From Myxococcales bacterium (GTDB lineage: Bacteria > Myxococcota_A > Polyangia > Polyangiales > Polyangiaceae): a DNA stretch of 64,000 nt. Each line of letters opens with the position of its first letter. Position 1 is the first letter of the stretch. This document shows positions 7,964 to 16,617 of the stretch, piece after piece. The notes below the pieces were generated by a model. It was not told where the DNA came from and searched no databases. It saw only the letters and a list, made by a program, of their open reading frames with translations. The position numbers were made by a program, and so were the translations under genes. The stretch spans positions 434,001 to 498,000 of the forward strand of contig JADKKK010000005.1 of the NCBI GenBank assembly GCA_016720545.1, in the 5' to 3' direction.

Positions 7964-8272
7964 TCAGCGTCGCCCGGGGGCGCACTTGCCGTTCATGAAG
8001 GCCCACTCGTCGCAGCTCGAGCCGTCGGGGAAGAGGCACACGCCGCTCTCGTTTCCTTGGGCATCGGCGCGGATCTCGAGCTTGCCACCCTTGTCGACGC
8101 AGTTCTTCGACGCGGGGTTGGCCATCGAGAGGTTGCCGCCGGGGTTCGCGCCCGAGGGCCCACCGGACGGGGGTGGCTGCGGGGGCGGAGGAGCAGGAGG
8201 CGGAGGGCTCCCGCACGCGAAGAGCACGAGCGGGAGGACGGCCAGGGCGGCTTTCAGCGGGGAGGAGCTCAT
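7964..8272 (-). CDS. DUF333 family lipoprotein
   Basis: A 102-residue protein with a lipoprotein signal (VLPLVLFACGS), a Pro-run linker (about residues 23-45) and a DUF333 domain. The domain reads MANPASKNCVDKGG, a variable middle, then GVCLFPDGSSCDEWAF and NGKC, with the conserved cysteines and the LFPDGSxCxEWA signature. Homologues are small putative haemolysin-like lipoproteins of unknown function (YoaF/YdbJ type). The ATG at 8272 gives an ideal lipoprotein signal, and the extra 79 upstream residues in the open frame look non-coding. Confidence 0.85.
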   Translation of the reverse strand: MSSSPLKAALAVLPLVLFACGSPPPPAPPPPQPPPSGGPSGANPGGNLSMANPASKNCVDKGGKLEIRADAQGNESGVCLFPDGSSCDEWAFMNGKCAPGRR

Positions 8273-8369
8273 CGGGACGAAGCGTATCACCGCCGAGGGC
8301 GCCGTCGCGCCCGTGTTGTGCGCGCCGTGGCGAATGGACACCGCCCCGCGAATTCGCGATGATGACCGC

Positions 8370-9404
8370 ATGTCGGACCCCAAGGACTCGAAGGCGCGTG
8401 AGGCGCTGCCGCTCCCGTCGGAGGACGGCTTCATGTCGACGCAGGCGAAGATGTCCCTCGCCGACATCGCGCTCGCGCTGCGCGACGAGCAACTCGAGGC
8501 GAACGTCATCCACTACAAGGCCGATCTCGAGACCAGCCCGGAGCTCGATGAGATCACCGCGCAAGTGGTCCGCGAGCTCCAGTCGCTGAAGAGCGTGCGG
8601 CGGCCGGGCGGCCAGCCGGTGCCGCTCGATCGCGGACAGCTCGAGATCGATCTCATCCAGTCGCTGAAGGAAATGCTCGTGCGTCTCTTCCGTGCGGGCA
8701 AGCTCGCCACCGTGTTCGAGCGCAAGCTCGGAGAGGTCGGCAAGCGCTTCGCGCGGGTGTTCTTCGAGAGCGAGCTGCACGACAAGATCCGCGGCTCCGC
8801 GGGCGAAACGAAGATCATGCGCTTCTCGGAGCAGGCGCTCTACCAGCTCTTCACGAAGAACCAAGACGCGCTGCTCAAGCAGCTCGCGGCCTTCGAGTAC
8901 GCGAGCGAGTCCGTCGCGGCGCGGGCGCGAGAGGAGCTCATCGACCACATCAAGGAGCTCCGCAACGGCTTCCTCTCTCGCACCACCCCCGAGCTGAACA
9001 AGCTCGTGAAGTTCCTGGACGAGGTGCTCACGCTGTTCTTCACGCGTGAGCTGCCCGCGATGCTCGGCGAGCTGTCGTGGGAGGTGGTGAAGGAGGCGCG
9101 ACTGGCCGACTCGGCGCCTCGCGAGGGCTACAAGATCCCTGCGGAGGCCTTCCCGCGCTTCCGGCAGACGTTCGAGCGCCGGTTCCTCCAGCGACTCGTC
9201 CCGTTCGCCGAGGACGAGATGCTCAAGCGCGTGCGCGAGAGCCAGGTCGGTTTCCGGGCCGAGACCATCCGGTTCGTGGCCGATCCGCTCATCTTCAGCG
9301 ACGTGTGCGAGATCATCTGCGACGCCGTGTACGACAGCCTCTACAACGACGGCTTCCTCGATCTCCCGACCGACTGGCGAGCCAGGCTCCTTGCTTCCGC
9401 CTGA
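8370..9404 (+). CDS. Conserved hypothetical cytoplasmic helical protein
   Basis: A 344-residue protein from the ATG at 8370 (MSDPKDSKAREALPLPSEDG). It has no signal peptide or membrane segment. It is rich in charged, amphipathic helices, for example around ELHDKIRGSAGETKIMRFSE and the region with VFERKLGEVGKRF. I do not recognise a domain. Codon use and the absence of stops over 1 kb support a real gene. It diverges from the DUF333 lipoprotein, with about 100 bases between the starts, and converges with the gene at 9442. Confidence 0.7.
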   Translation: MSDPKDSKAREALPLPSEDGFMSTQAKMSLADIALALRDEQLEANVIHYKADLETSPELDEITAQVVRELQSLKSVRRPGGQPVPLDRGQLEIDLIQSLKEMLVRLFRAGKLATVFERKLGEVGKRFARVFFESELHDKIRGSAGETKIMRFSEQALYQLFTKNQDALLKQLAAFEYASESVAARAREELIDHIKELRNGFLSRTTPELNKLVKFLDEVLTLFFTRELPAMLGELSWEVVKEARLADSAPREGYKIPAEAFPRFRQTFERRFLQRLVPFAEDEMLKRVRESQVGFRAETIRFVADPLIFSDVCEIICDAVYDSLYNDGFLDLPTDWRARLLASA

Positions 9405-9441
9405 GAGCCTTCGCGCCTTGGTTTGAGCCGCGAGCGGGCGC

Positions 9442-10155
9442 TCAGCGCGACGCGGGGGCCGACGAAGCCACCGCCGCGGGGGGCGCCGCCTGGCGTTCGG
9501 CGCGGTCGCGCATGCCCTCGATGGCGGTCGCGGCGGCGTCGCGCAGCTCCTCGTCCACGACCGACTGAGGCGCGGTCATGTTGGGCAGCACGAGCAGGTC
9601 CATTCGCAAGATCGTGCGCCGCGCGTCGACCGAAGTGAGCGTGTAGATGACGTTGGAGGCCTTGAGGTTGCCGCGCACGTACGAGCCCTCGACGCGCTCC
9701 GCGCCGGGCCCGGCCGACGTGACCGGGCCGAAGCGCATGACCTGCCACAGCACGAGCATGCCGCCGAGGATGGGCACCTGCATGTACACGTCGGTCAGAC
9801 CGTTCTCTTTCGCGATGATCCGCGAGCGGTTGAACTTGTCGGGCGCGAGCTCGCGGTACCGGTTGTAGGCCGTGACCTCGTGTCGCACGAGCTCGAGCGG
9901 CGCCGTGACGAGGACCTCGGCGCGCCCGTAGCGCGTGTCCTTGCCGGGCGGGACGACGTTGCTCTTCAGCGCCCTGCCGCTCGAGAACCTCGTGAGATCC
10001 GCGGTCACCGCCGCCGTTTCGGTGGCGTGCGCGGCCCGCTCCAGCGGCGAGCCCGGGGCCCAGGCCGCGCAGAAGGCGAGCGCGAGCCCGGCGACCCTCG
10101 CGATCCGGGGAGCGCGGGCGCGGGAGTGGTCAGGAGCGGGAGCGGATGTCGTCAT
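9442..10155 (-). CDS. Exported SRPBCC/START-like protein
   Basis: A 237-residue protein with an N-terminal export signal (hydrophobic segment about residues 19-35, then SPLERAAHA). The body resembles the SRPBCC/polyketide-cyclase fold: YGRAEVLVTAPLELVRHEVTAYNRYRELAP at about residue 70 is the typical start (a beta strand, then a 'pivot' helix), followed by several strands and a C-terminal helix. Such proteins bind lipids or other hydrophobic ligands. The ligand is unknown. The ATG at 10155 is chosen because the signal peptide starts there. The stop faces that of the gene at 8370, 37 bases away. Confidence 0.65.
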   Translation of the reverse strand: MTTSAPAPDHSRARAPRIARVAGLALAFCAAWAPGSPLERAAHATETAAVTADLTRFSSGRALKSNVVPPGKDTRYGRAEVLVTAPLELVRHEVTAYNRYRELAPDKFNRSRIIAKENGLTDVYMQVPILGGMLVLWQVMRFGPVTSAGPGAERVEGSYVRGNLKASNVIYTLTSVDARRTILRMDLLVLPNMTAPQSVVDEELRDAAATAIEGMRDRAERQAAPPAAVASSAPASR

Positions 10156-10382
10156 GGGGCACCTCGTCAGGACCGCCAAGCAGAGTGCGTGCCACACAGG
10201 AACGGGCGTCGGGCGGCCTGCCGCGCCCCCTTGTTCTTGCAGGGTCGCGCGATTCGTCAAGGCCGCCGTGATCCTGAGGTCACAACGCGTGTCCACGATC
10301 GGCCACGCCCACGGCCGCACGGCGCGTGGTCGTGGCTGCGGGGTGGCGCGAGTCGGCGTGTGCCAACTTGCGCGTGGCGCGA

Positions 10383-13349
10383 TCAGCGCCCGAAGCGCGC
10401 GCGGCCCTCGACCGCCCACCAGTCCCGGAAGCGCTGGAGCATGCGGTCGCGGTCGCGTTTGGACATCTCATCCTGGTAGCCGAACGTGTTCTTCGTGAGC
10501 TTCTGGAGCTCCTCGAGCGCTGCCGCGCGGTTTCCGGACGCGGGATGAGCGAGGGCATCGATGAGCCACTCGACCCGTTGGCGCGCCGCGTTGGCGCTGA
10601 GCCACGCGCTCCAGTGAGCGATGTGGAGGCCGAAATCCTGGCGCGTGACGAGGATGAGGCTCGAGCGCGCGGCGGCCGCCACTTCGGGCTGCGGATCGGC
10701 CAGGCACGGCACGAGGTGCTCCACGGCGCCGGCCTCGCGCAGCTCACCAAGCAGCTGAATCGCCACGACCTTGCGCACGGCGTCGTGGCGGGCGTCGGCG
10801 ACGACGCGGACCAGGCGCTCTACGGTGAACGTGGGGTAGAGCTCGCCGAGGACGCGCACCGCGACGCGCGCGGCGCCGCGCACGCGCGGCTCGGGGTCGA
10901 ACAGGGCGCGCACCGCCGGCTCGATGCTCTCGATGTACGGGAGCTCCGAGAGGAGGTAGGTCGCCCAGAAGCGACGATCGATGTCGCGCTCGTCGACCAC
11001 CGTCAGCAGGTACGGGAGCGCCACCCGCCGCTGCCGCGCCACGAGGCGGAGGAGGTTCCCGCACTCGCTCGCGCGCGGGAGGCCGGTGGGTGGCGGCGCG
11101 GCGACGTCGACCTTGAGCGTGCCGGGGAACCTCACGAGGATGGCGGGCATCGCGTGCTGACCCGCGTGAAGCAGCTTCGTCTCGGCATCCTCGTCGCCGG
11201 CGAGCACCCGGTCGATCAGCGCGGCGTACTCGCTGCCAACGTCGACGATGACGCTCGGGAGCGCGGTCGGGAGGTCGCTCCGGCTGGGCGGCAAGCGCGC
11301 GCTTGCGGCGAAGCGCTCGCTGGGGAGGGGCGCCGGCACGGCGCTGAGCGGCGGGATGACCACCTCGGGGATGGCGTGGCTGGGGCGCGCCGGCTCGGAG
11401 AGTGAGAAGCCTCCCGGCTCGGTCGGGTGCGAGTCGCGGGTGCGCCGCATCGTGGGAGGCGGCGAGGAGTCGAGCTCGCGCGGACGGCTCGCTGGCGCGA
11501 GCGCGCCGGCATCGACCGCGGGCGCGTCGAGCATGGGGCGGGGAGAGATCGCCAGACGCTGGGCGCCGAAGGACGGCGGATCGACGAGCGTCGCACGGTC
11601 ACCCGACACTTCGGCGGAGCTCGGGTCGGCCGCCGTCTCGGGCTCGCGCTGCGTGGTGGGCGCCGGCTCCAGGGCGGCCGCCTCCTGCGCGGGCTCGGGG
11701 GCGGGAGCGAGCGTGGGGACGGGCTCCTGCGCGGTCGGGGGCTCCGGGGCGGGCTCGACCTCGGTCGCGAGGGCTGGTGTGACGCCTGGAGGCTCCTTGG
11801 GGGGCGCGGGTGGCTCGTCTGCCGGGGCGGCCACACGCTCCACCATGGGGGCTCGGGGCTCCGCGTTGCTCGCGAAGGTGGGGACCGGATTGGGCGGCGG
11901 CTTGAGCGCAAAAGGCGGGGACGACCCGGCGCCTGGGGCGCGCGACGGCGCCCCGGTGGGGGCGCCCGTGGGCCTCCCATCGCGCTTGCGGCGCACGATG
12001 AGACGCTCGAAGGCGGCGCCCGCGAGCGCCGCGAAGGACGTCACCTCCTGCACGCCCGTGGCCTCGACGTTCGTCTCGCCGTCGTCGCCCAAGAAGAGCG
12101 CGACGAGGCGGCGACGGACGACGATGGGGATGACGGCGACGGCCGATCGCCCGGTGCGCTCGAGGTCTGCGACGAGCACGGCGTCGAGCCCCGCGGGGTC
12201 GGGGACCGCGAACACCGGCAGGAGCGTGGTGCGCGCCATCGCGAGGATCGAGCTCGGCTCGAGCGGGACGCCGAGGCTCGCGACCTTGTCGCGGGAGGCG
12301 CCGTTGCCGGCGGCGTCGCGGCCCTCGGCGAGGTCGCCGTGGACGACAAAAATGGCTGAAAATTCAAAGAATTGGCGTGCGAACTCGAACACGAGATCGA
12401 GCACCGCGTCCCGGCCGTCGGCCTCGTCCATTTCCTTCTTCGCCACGGCGAAGGTGAGCGGGCCGCGTCGTCGCTGCCCTACCCGGTTGTGGGCGCGCGC
12501 TTCGCCGGCGATGAACGACGTGGGGAAGCCGGACGCGCGCACGGTGGGGGCGGGCGGGGCGGCCTCGGCGGGGGCCGGGGCCTCGGCGGGCGTAGGCGCT
12601 TCGACTGAGGCCGCCTGAGACTGCGCGGCGGCCTCGCGAGCGGAGGCCGCAGGCGGCGTCACGACGGTCGGGGCGGCGCTCGTGAGGGCGGGCTCCCCGC
12701 CAGGCGACGTCGGCGGGCCGTCGGTGCCCATGCTGGACGGGATCGGGTCGACGAAGATTTCCGGGACCGACGGGGCCAGCTCGGGGAGGCCAGCGGAGGG
12801 TTCCGCGGGCTTCTTGGTGGTCGCCTCGGGGAACTCGAGGAGAGTCGCCTTCCTCGGCCCGTCCTTGATCGGGGCGGGGACGCTCTCGCCGAGGCGCTTC
12901 AGCAAGCGCGCGTAGCGCCGCGGCAAGGTCGCGCCGTAGTCGCGCGAGATGGCCTGGTAGATCCGAAAGATCGGCGCGATTCGCACGACGAGCGAGGGAG
13001 ACGACCCGCCGAGCGCGGCGACGACATCCGGCGCGAGCGGCGCGGAGCTCGCGAGCACGAGTGCGCCTCCCTCGACGCCGAGCGCGAACACGCCGTGCTC
13101 GGCGGCCTGCTCTCGCGTCATGAGGTCGCGGGCCTCGGGCGGCGCTACGGGCAGCTCGCGGAACGGCGCGGCGGGCAGCCCGCAGGACTCCGCGAGTGTG
13201 CCCGAGAGCGCTGCCTCGTCGACCGCGGTGACCTCGAGCAAGTTCGTCGCGAGATCGCCTCCGTAGAGGACCTGGCGCGCGAGCGCCTCTTCGACGTCGC
13301 GGATCGTCGCGAGCTCGCGCTGGACGAGGAGTGAACTCAAGGACGACAT
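10383..13349 (-). CDS. MshEN-linker-GAF-like-HEAT repeat protein
   Basis: A 988-residue protein. Residues 1-150 resemble the MshEN/GspE N-terminal domain that in other proteins binds c-di-GMP or docks secretion ATPases. There follow a Pro/Ala-rich linker, a GAF-like region (about 300-460, starting TFAVAKKEMDEADGRD), a second long Pro/Ala/Glu-rich linker (about 460-690), and C-terminal HEAT-like repeats (about 730-988). No ATPase domain is present, so it is not a secretion ATPase. Proteins of this layout are common in myxobacteria and may be scaffolds in gliding, pilus or signalling systems, which is inference. It runs in the same direction as the gene at 9442, 227 bases apart. Confidence 0.75.
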   Translation of the reverse strand: MSSLSSLLVQRELATIRDVEEALARQVLYGGDLATNLLEVTAVDEAALSGTLAESCGLPAAPFRELPVAPPEARDLMTREQAAEHGVFALGVEGGALVLASSAPLAPDVVAALGGSSPSLVVRIAPIFRIYQAISRDYGATLPRRYARLLKRLGESVPAPIKDGPRKATLLEFPEATTKKPAEPSAGLPELAPSVPEIFVDPIPSSMGTDGPPTSPGGEPALTSAAPTVVTPPAASAREAAAQSQAASVEAPTPAEAPAPAEAAPPAPTVRASGFPTSFIAGEARAHNRVGQRRRGPLTFAVAKKEMDEADGRDAVLDLVFEFARQFFEFSAIFVVHGDLAEGRDAAGNGASRDKVASLGVPLEPSSILAMARTTLLPVFAVPDPAGLDAVLVADLERTGRSAVAVIPIVVRRRLVALFLGDDGETNVEATGVQEVTSFAALAGAAFERLIVRRKRDGRPTGAPTGAPSRAPGAGSSPPFALKPPPNPVPTFASNAEPRAPMVERVAAPADEPPAPPKEPPGVTPALATEVEPAPEPPTAQEPVPTLAPAPEPAQEAAALEPAPTTQREPETAADPSSAEVSGDRATLVDPPSFGAQRLAISPRPMLDAPAVDAGALAPASRPRELDSSPPPTMRRTRDSHPTEPGGFSLSEPARPSHAIPEVVIPPLSAVPAPLPSERFAASARLPPSRSDLPTALPSVIVDVGSEYAALIDRVLAGDEDAETKLLHAGQHAMPAILVRFPGTLKVDVAAPPPTGLPRASECGNLLRLVARQRRVALPYLLTVVDERDIDRRFWATYLLSELPYIESIEPAVRALFDPEPRVRGAARVAVRVLGELYPTFTVERLVRVVADARHDAVRKVVAIQLLGELREAGAVEHLVPCLADPQPEVAAAARSSLILVTRQDFGLHIAHWSAWLSANAARQRVEWLIDALAHPASGNRAAALEELQKLTKNTFGYQDEMSKRDRDRMLQRFRDWWAVEGRARFGR

Positions 13350-13449
13350 GGGCGGTTCACACAGAACGCACGGTGCGTCACTACGCCAGAGGTGGATAGA
13401 GCCGCCGAAAACTCGGCGAATGCAGCATCGCTTCTCGGCCCGCCGCTTG

Positions 13450-14289
13450 TCAATTAGCCGGCGGTCGGTCGCGAAGCGCGAAATGCGCGCGGAGCGCCGC
13501 CACGAGCCCCCCGGTCGTGTGCTCGGAGGCGGTCGCGTCGACGCGCAGTCCGATCGACTCGGCCGTCGCGGTCGTGCGCGGCCCGATGCTCACGAGCGCC
13601 GCGCGGGCCAGCGCCTCCCGCGCGCGGACCTCCCCCACGGCATCGACCAGCGCGTCGAGCAGGCTCGAGGCCGTACTGCCCGACGTGAGCGTGATGGCGT
13701 CGATGTGGCCGGCGAGCAGCTCGTCGACGAGCGCTCCCATCGCGACGGGGTGCGCGCGGCGCGTGACGTAAGCGGTGACGATGTCGACCGGGAAGTCGAG
13801 CGCCGCGAGCGCGGCGGGCAGCTCTCCCCGCGCGGTCTCGGCGCGCGGGAGCAGGACGCGCGGGCGCGCCTCGCCGAGATCGGCGAGCACGACCGGCGCG
13901 AGCGCGTCGCCAAGGAACTCGCGCGCCACTCCATCGACCACGACGCCGGCGCCCGTCAGCCCGCGCGCCGTCGCCGGGCCGACCGCGAACACCCGCGCGC
14001 GCTGCATGGCCGTCGGCGCGAGGCCTTGCGAGGCCATCGCCGCGAGCACCGCGCCCACCGCGTTCTGGCTCGTGAAGACCACCACGCCGTACTCCCCCGC
14101 GGCGAGCGCCGCCACCGCGCGCCCGAGCGGCCCAGGGTCGGGCGGCGGCTCGATCCGTACGATCGGCAGCGAGCGCGGAACGGCGCCCTCGGCGAGGAGG
14201 GCCTCCATGAGCGGCTCGGCCTGCGTCGCCGCGCGCGTGACGATCACGCAGCGTCCGCGGAGCGCGCCCGCTATTGGCTCGGGGCGCAC
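13450..14289 (-). CDS. hemD: Uroporphyrinogen-III synthase
   Basis: A 279-residue protein of typical HemD length. It begins RCVIVTRAATQAEPLMEAL, the usual HemD opening, has the central VVFTSQNAVGAVL, and ends with the LTSGSTASSLLDAL and SIGPRTTATAESIGLRVD segments that mark the family. It closes and isomerises hydroxymethylbilane to uroporphyrinogen III in haem, sirohaem and cobalamin synthesis. The GTG start at 14289 lies inside the 3' end of the upstream lipoprotein gene (19-base overlap). hemB lies about 2.3 kb away on the other strand, with two unrelated lipoprotein genes between. Confidence 0.88.
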   Translation of the reverse strand: MRPEPIAGALRGRCVIVTRAATQAEPLMEALLAEGAVPRSLPIVRIEPPPDPGPLGRAVAALAAGEYGVVVFTSQNAVGAVLAAMASQGLAPTAMQRARVFAVGPATARGLTGAGVVVDGVAREFLGDALAPVVLADLGEARPRVLLPRAETARGELPAALAALDFPVDIVTAYVTRRAHPVAMGALVDELLAGHIDAITLTSGSTASSLLDALVDAVGEVRAREALARAALVSIGPRTTATAESIGLRVDATASEHTTGGLVAALRAHFALRDRPPAN

Positions 14290-15257
14290 GTCGACACGCC
14301 CGCGCCGACGACGAGCGTGCCCAGGTTCGCGACGATCGTCGTGGAGTTGTCGCTCGGTCGGTAGCGTGTGACCCGCGACGCGGGGCTGTCCGGCGCGGTG
14401 AAGAGGTAGAAGTCGCCGCCCCAGGAGGCGAACGCCCAGCCGGAGCCCTGATCGACCGTGCGCAGCTGGGTCTCGCCCACCACGCGGGCGTTCGCCTTGT
14501 CGATCTCACCGATGAACGAGCCCTCGCGTCCAGCCTTCGTGTAGAAGCCGTAGAGGCGCCCGTCGCCGGTGCCCGTGAGCTCGGCGCGGTCGATGCTGGG
14601 CGTGAACGCGCCGAGCGAGGTGAGCCTGAAGGTGGTCGTGTCGATCACGCCGAGGCCTCGGGGCGGTCCGGACTGGTTGTCCGCCGCGACGAAGAGCGAC
14701 TCGGCCGGGCCGAGATCTTTCGTCGCGAAGCCCATTCCAAATGTCGAGAACCCTTGCTGATTTGGCGCGAACGTGGTCTTCGTGCAGGCGGCCGTCAGGG
14801 TGCTGATGCGGTAGAGGTTTCCGTCGTTGAACGCCACGAAGGCGACGCCGTTGCGGTCGACCGCCATGGAGAAGGGCGTGGTTCCGGCGGGCGCGGGGCA
14901 CGCGATGCGGCCGATGAGGCGGAAGCTCGCGTCGGGCGGGTAGAACGAGAAGAGCTCGTTGTCGGTCGTGATGACGTAGACGAGCGTGCTCGCCGCGTCG
15001 GGGCAGTCGCTCTGGACGACGTCGGGGATGACCCTGGCGTCGAGCGGAGGGAGCGCGTCTTCGGGCACGGCTCGGTCGACGGCGGCGTCGCGCGAGGCGT
15101 CCGGGAGGGCCGACGGGTTGGGCGGAGGGAAGGGGCCACCTTCGGCGAGCTCGTCGGAGAACAGGCCCGTGCGGCTTCCGCACGCGACCGCGAGGGCCAT
15201 CAACGAGGCGGCCAAGATGCCCGCCGAGAGGAGCCGAGCCGCTCGAGGGGCGTTCAT
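14271..15257 (-). CDS. Lipoprotein, CGSRTGLF family, propeller-like (paralogue 1)
   Basis: A 328-residue lipoprotein with signal LMALAVAC and the post-lipobox sequence CGSRTGLF typical of a large myxobacterial lipoprotein class. After a Pro/Asp/Ala linker (about residues 35-80) the body has repeated strand segments such as VYVITTDNELFSFYPP, RISTLT and GWAFASWGGDFYLF, suggesting a six- or seven-bladed beta-propeller. The end VVGAGVSTCAPSQ is identical in the paralogue at 15492. GGAGGA upstream of the ATG at 15257 supports the start. Function unknown. Confidence 0.75.
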   Translation of the reverse strand: MNAPRAARLLSAGILAASLMALAVACGSRTGLFSDELAEGGPFPPPNPSALPDASRDAAVDRAVPEDALPPLDARVIPDVVQSDCPDAASTLVYVITTDNELFSFYPPDASFRLIGRIACPAPAGTTPFSMAVDRNGVAFVAFNDGNLYRISTLTAACTKTTFAPNQQGFSTFGMGFATKDLGPAESLFVAADNQSGPPRGLGVIDTTTFRLTSLGAFTPSIDRAELTGTGDGRLYGFYTKAGREGSFIGEIDKANARVVGETQLRTVDQGSGWAFASWGGDFYLFTAPDSPASRVTRYRPSDNSTTIVANLGTLVVGAGVSTCAPSQ

Positions 15258-15319
15258 GCCTTCCTCCGCTCGGTCGGGCGGGATGGACCCACCGCTCGCC
15301 GGCGGCTCGCTTGCGTGTT

Positions 15320-15397
15320 CATGGCGACACCTCGCCCACGGCTTGGGGCCGCCATCGACCTTGGTTCACCCCTTCGGGGCTCACGTGCAGGTTCCGC
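15320..15397 (-). repeat. Interspersed ~78-bp intergenic repeat, copy B
   Basis: The reverse complement matches 6522-6599 over its whole length, sharing CCCGAAGGGG, GGTCGATGGCG and GGCGAGGTGTCGC. It lies in the gap between the two paralogous lipoprotein genes. Nothing else is visible in 15258-15491. Confidence 0.65.
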
Positions 15398-15491
15398 ATG
15401 GCGCACACTGTTGGCGCGAAGGCCGCGCAGAGCAAGCGGAAACCGCGCAGGGCGCCCCTTCAAGACGCCGGGAGGTGAGCTCTCGGGGAGG

Positions 15492-16487
15492 CTACTGGCT
15501 CGGGGCGCAGGTCGACACGCCCGCGCCCACGATGGTCTCGGGGAACGTGAGCGGGGTGGTCGTCGTGCCGTCGGCGAGGCGGTACCGGGAGACGTCGGAC
15601 GTCGTGCCGTCGGGCGAGTTGAACATCCAGAAGTCGCCGCCGTAGAAGGCGAACGCGAACGCGTCGTTCGAGGTGCCCACCGGGACGTCCGTGCGCGCGC
15701 GCACGGCGGCCGTCCCGGGATCGACCTCGGCGATCGAGCCGCGTGGGACCGCGGCCGTCCCGTTTGGCCAGTAGGCGAAGAGGCGGCCGTCCGCGGTGCC
15801 CGTGAGCTCGGCGCGAGGCAGCGTGGGCACGAACGGGCCGATGAGCGACAGCGCGAAGCCCGTCGTGTCGATCGCGCCGAGGCGCGAGCCTGTCGGGATG
15901 CCGAAGCCCCCGCTCGAGTCGGCCACGAAGAGCCGCTCGAGGCCTGGCACCGTGGAGTCGGCCGCGAAGCCCATCCCGAACGTGGTGAATCCCGACTGCC
16001 CTGGCCGGAAAGGCGTGGCGACGCACGCGGCGGTCTGGGTGCTGACCTGGAAGAGGTTGCCGTCGGTGAAGAGCACGTAGGCCACGCCTCGGCGGTCGAC
16101 GGCCATGGAGAACGGCGTCGCGTCGCCGGCGGGGCACGCGAGCGTCCCGATGAGGCGGAAGCCCAGATCGGGCGGGTAGAAGGCGTAGAGCTCGTTGCGC
16201 GATGTCACCACGTACACGAGCGTGCCCGAGGCGTCGGGGCAGTCGGTGCGGTTCACGACGTCGGGCCTCTGCGCGGAGTCGATGGGGGGCAGGGCGTCGA
16301 GGCTGCCTCCGTCCGGGCGGGCGTCGGTCGCGCTGTCGGTCGGAGCGTCATTGCGTGCATCTTGCACTGAACCGTCGGGGACGGGAGCGGCGGCGTCTTC
16401 GGGGCCGAAGAGGCCGGTGCGGCTGCCGCACGCCGCGCTGACCAACACCAGGAAGAGGAGGCCGAGCCGAGCCCGTCGGATTCGCAT
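15492..16487 (-). CDS. Lipoprotein, CGSRTGLF family, propeller-like (paralogue 2)
   Basis: A 331-residue paralogue of the protein at 14271. It has lipobox VLVSAAC, the motif CGSRTGLF, an Asp/Ala/Pro linker, then the same strand pattern (VYVVTSRNELYAFYPP, TPFSMAVDRRG, AELTGTADGRLFAYW, FAFYGGDFWMF) and the same C-terminus GVSTCAPSQ. The ATG at 16487 gives a clean lipoprotein signal preceded by GAGGGG. The longer open frame to 16697 runs into hemB on the other strand and is rejected. Tandem duplication is the likely origin. Function unknown. Confidence 0.75.
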   Translation of the reverse strand: MRIRRARLGLLFLVLVSAACGSRTGLFGPEDAAAPVPDGSVQDARNDAPTDSATDARPDGGSLDALPPIDSAQRPDVVNRTDCPDASGTLVYVVTSRNELYAFYPPDLGFRLIGTLACPAGDATPFSMAVDRRGVAYVLFTDGNLFQVSTQTAACVATPFRPGQSGFTTFGMGFAADSTVPGLERLFVADSSGGFGIPTGSRLGAIDTTGFALSLIGPFVPTLPRAELTGTADGRLFAYWPNGTAAVPRGSIAEVDPGTAAVRARTDVPVGTSNDAFAFAFYGGDFWMFNSPDGTTSDVSRYRLADGTTTTPLTFPETIVGAGVSTCAPSQ

Positions 16488-16617
16488 CCCCTCGTTTTGG
16501 TCGAGAAGCGGGCGAGACACAACTTTCCTCACGCGGCTCGCGCGAACCTCCGCGAAAACGGCGCCCTCCGTCGCGCGCGGGCGCGCAGCGGGCGCGGTGC
16601 GGTGTATCGTGCCGGCC

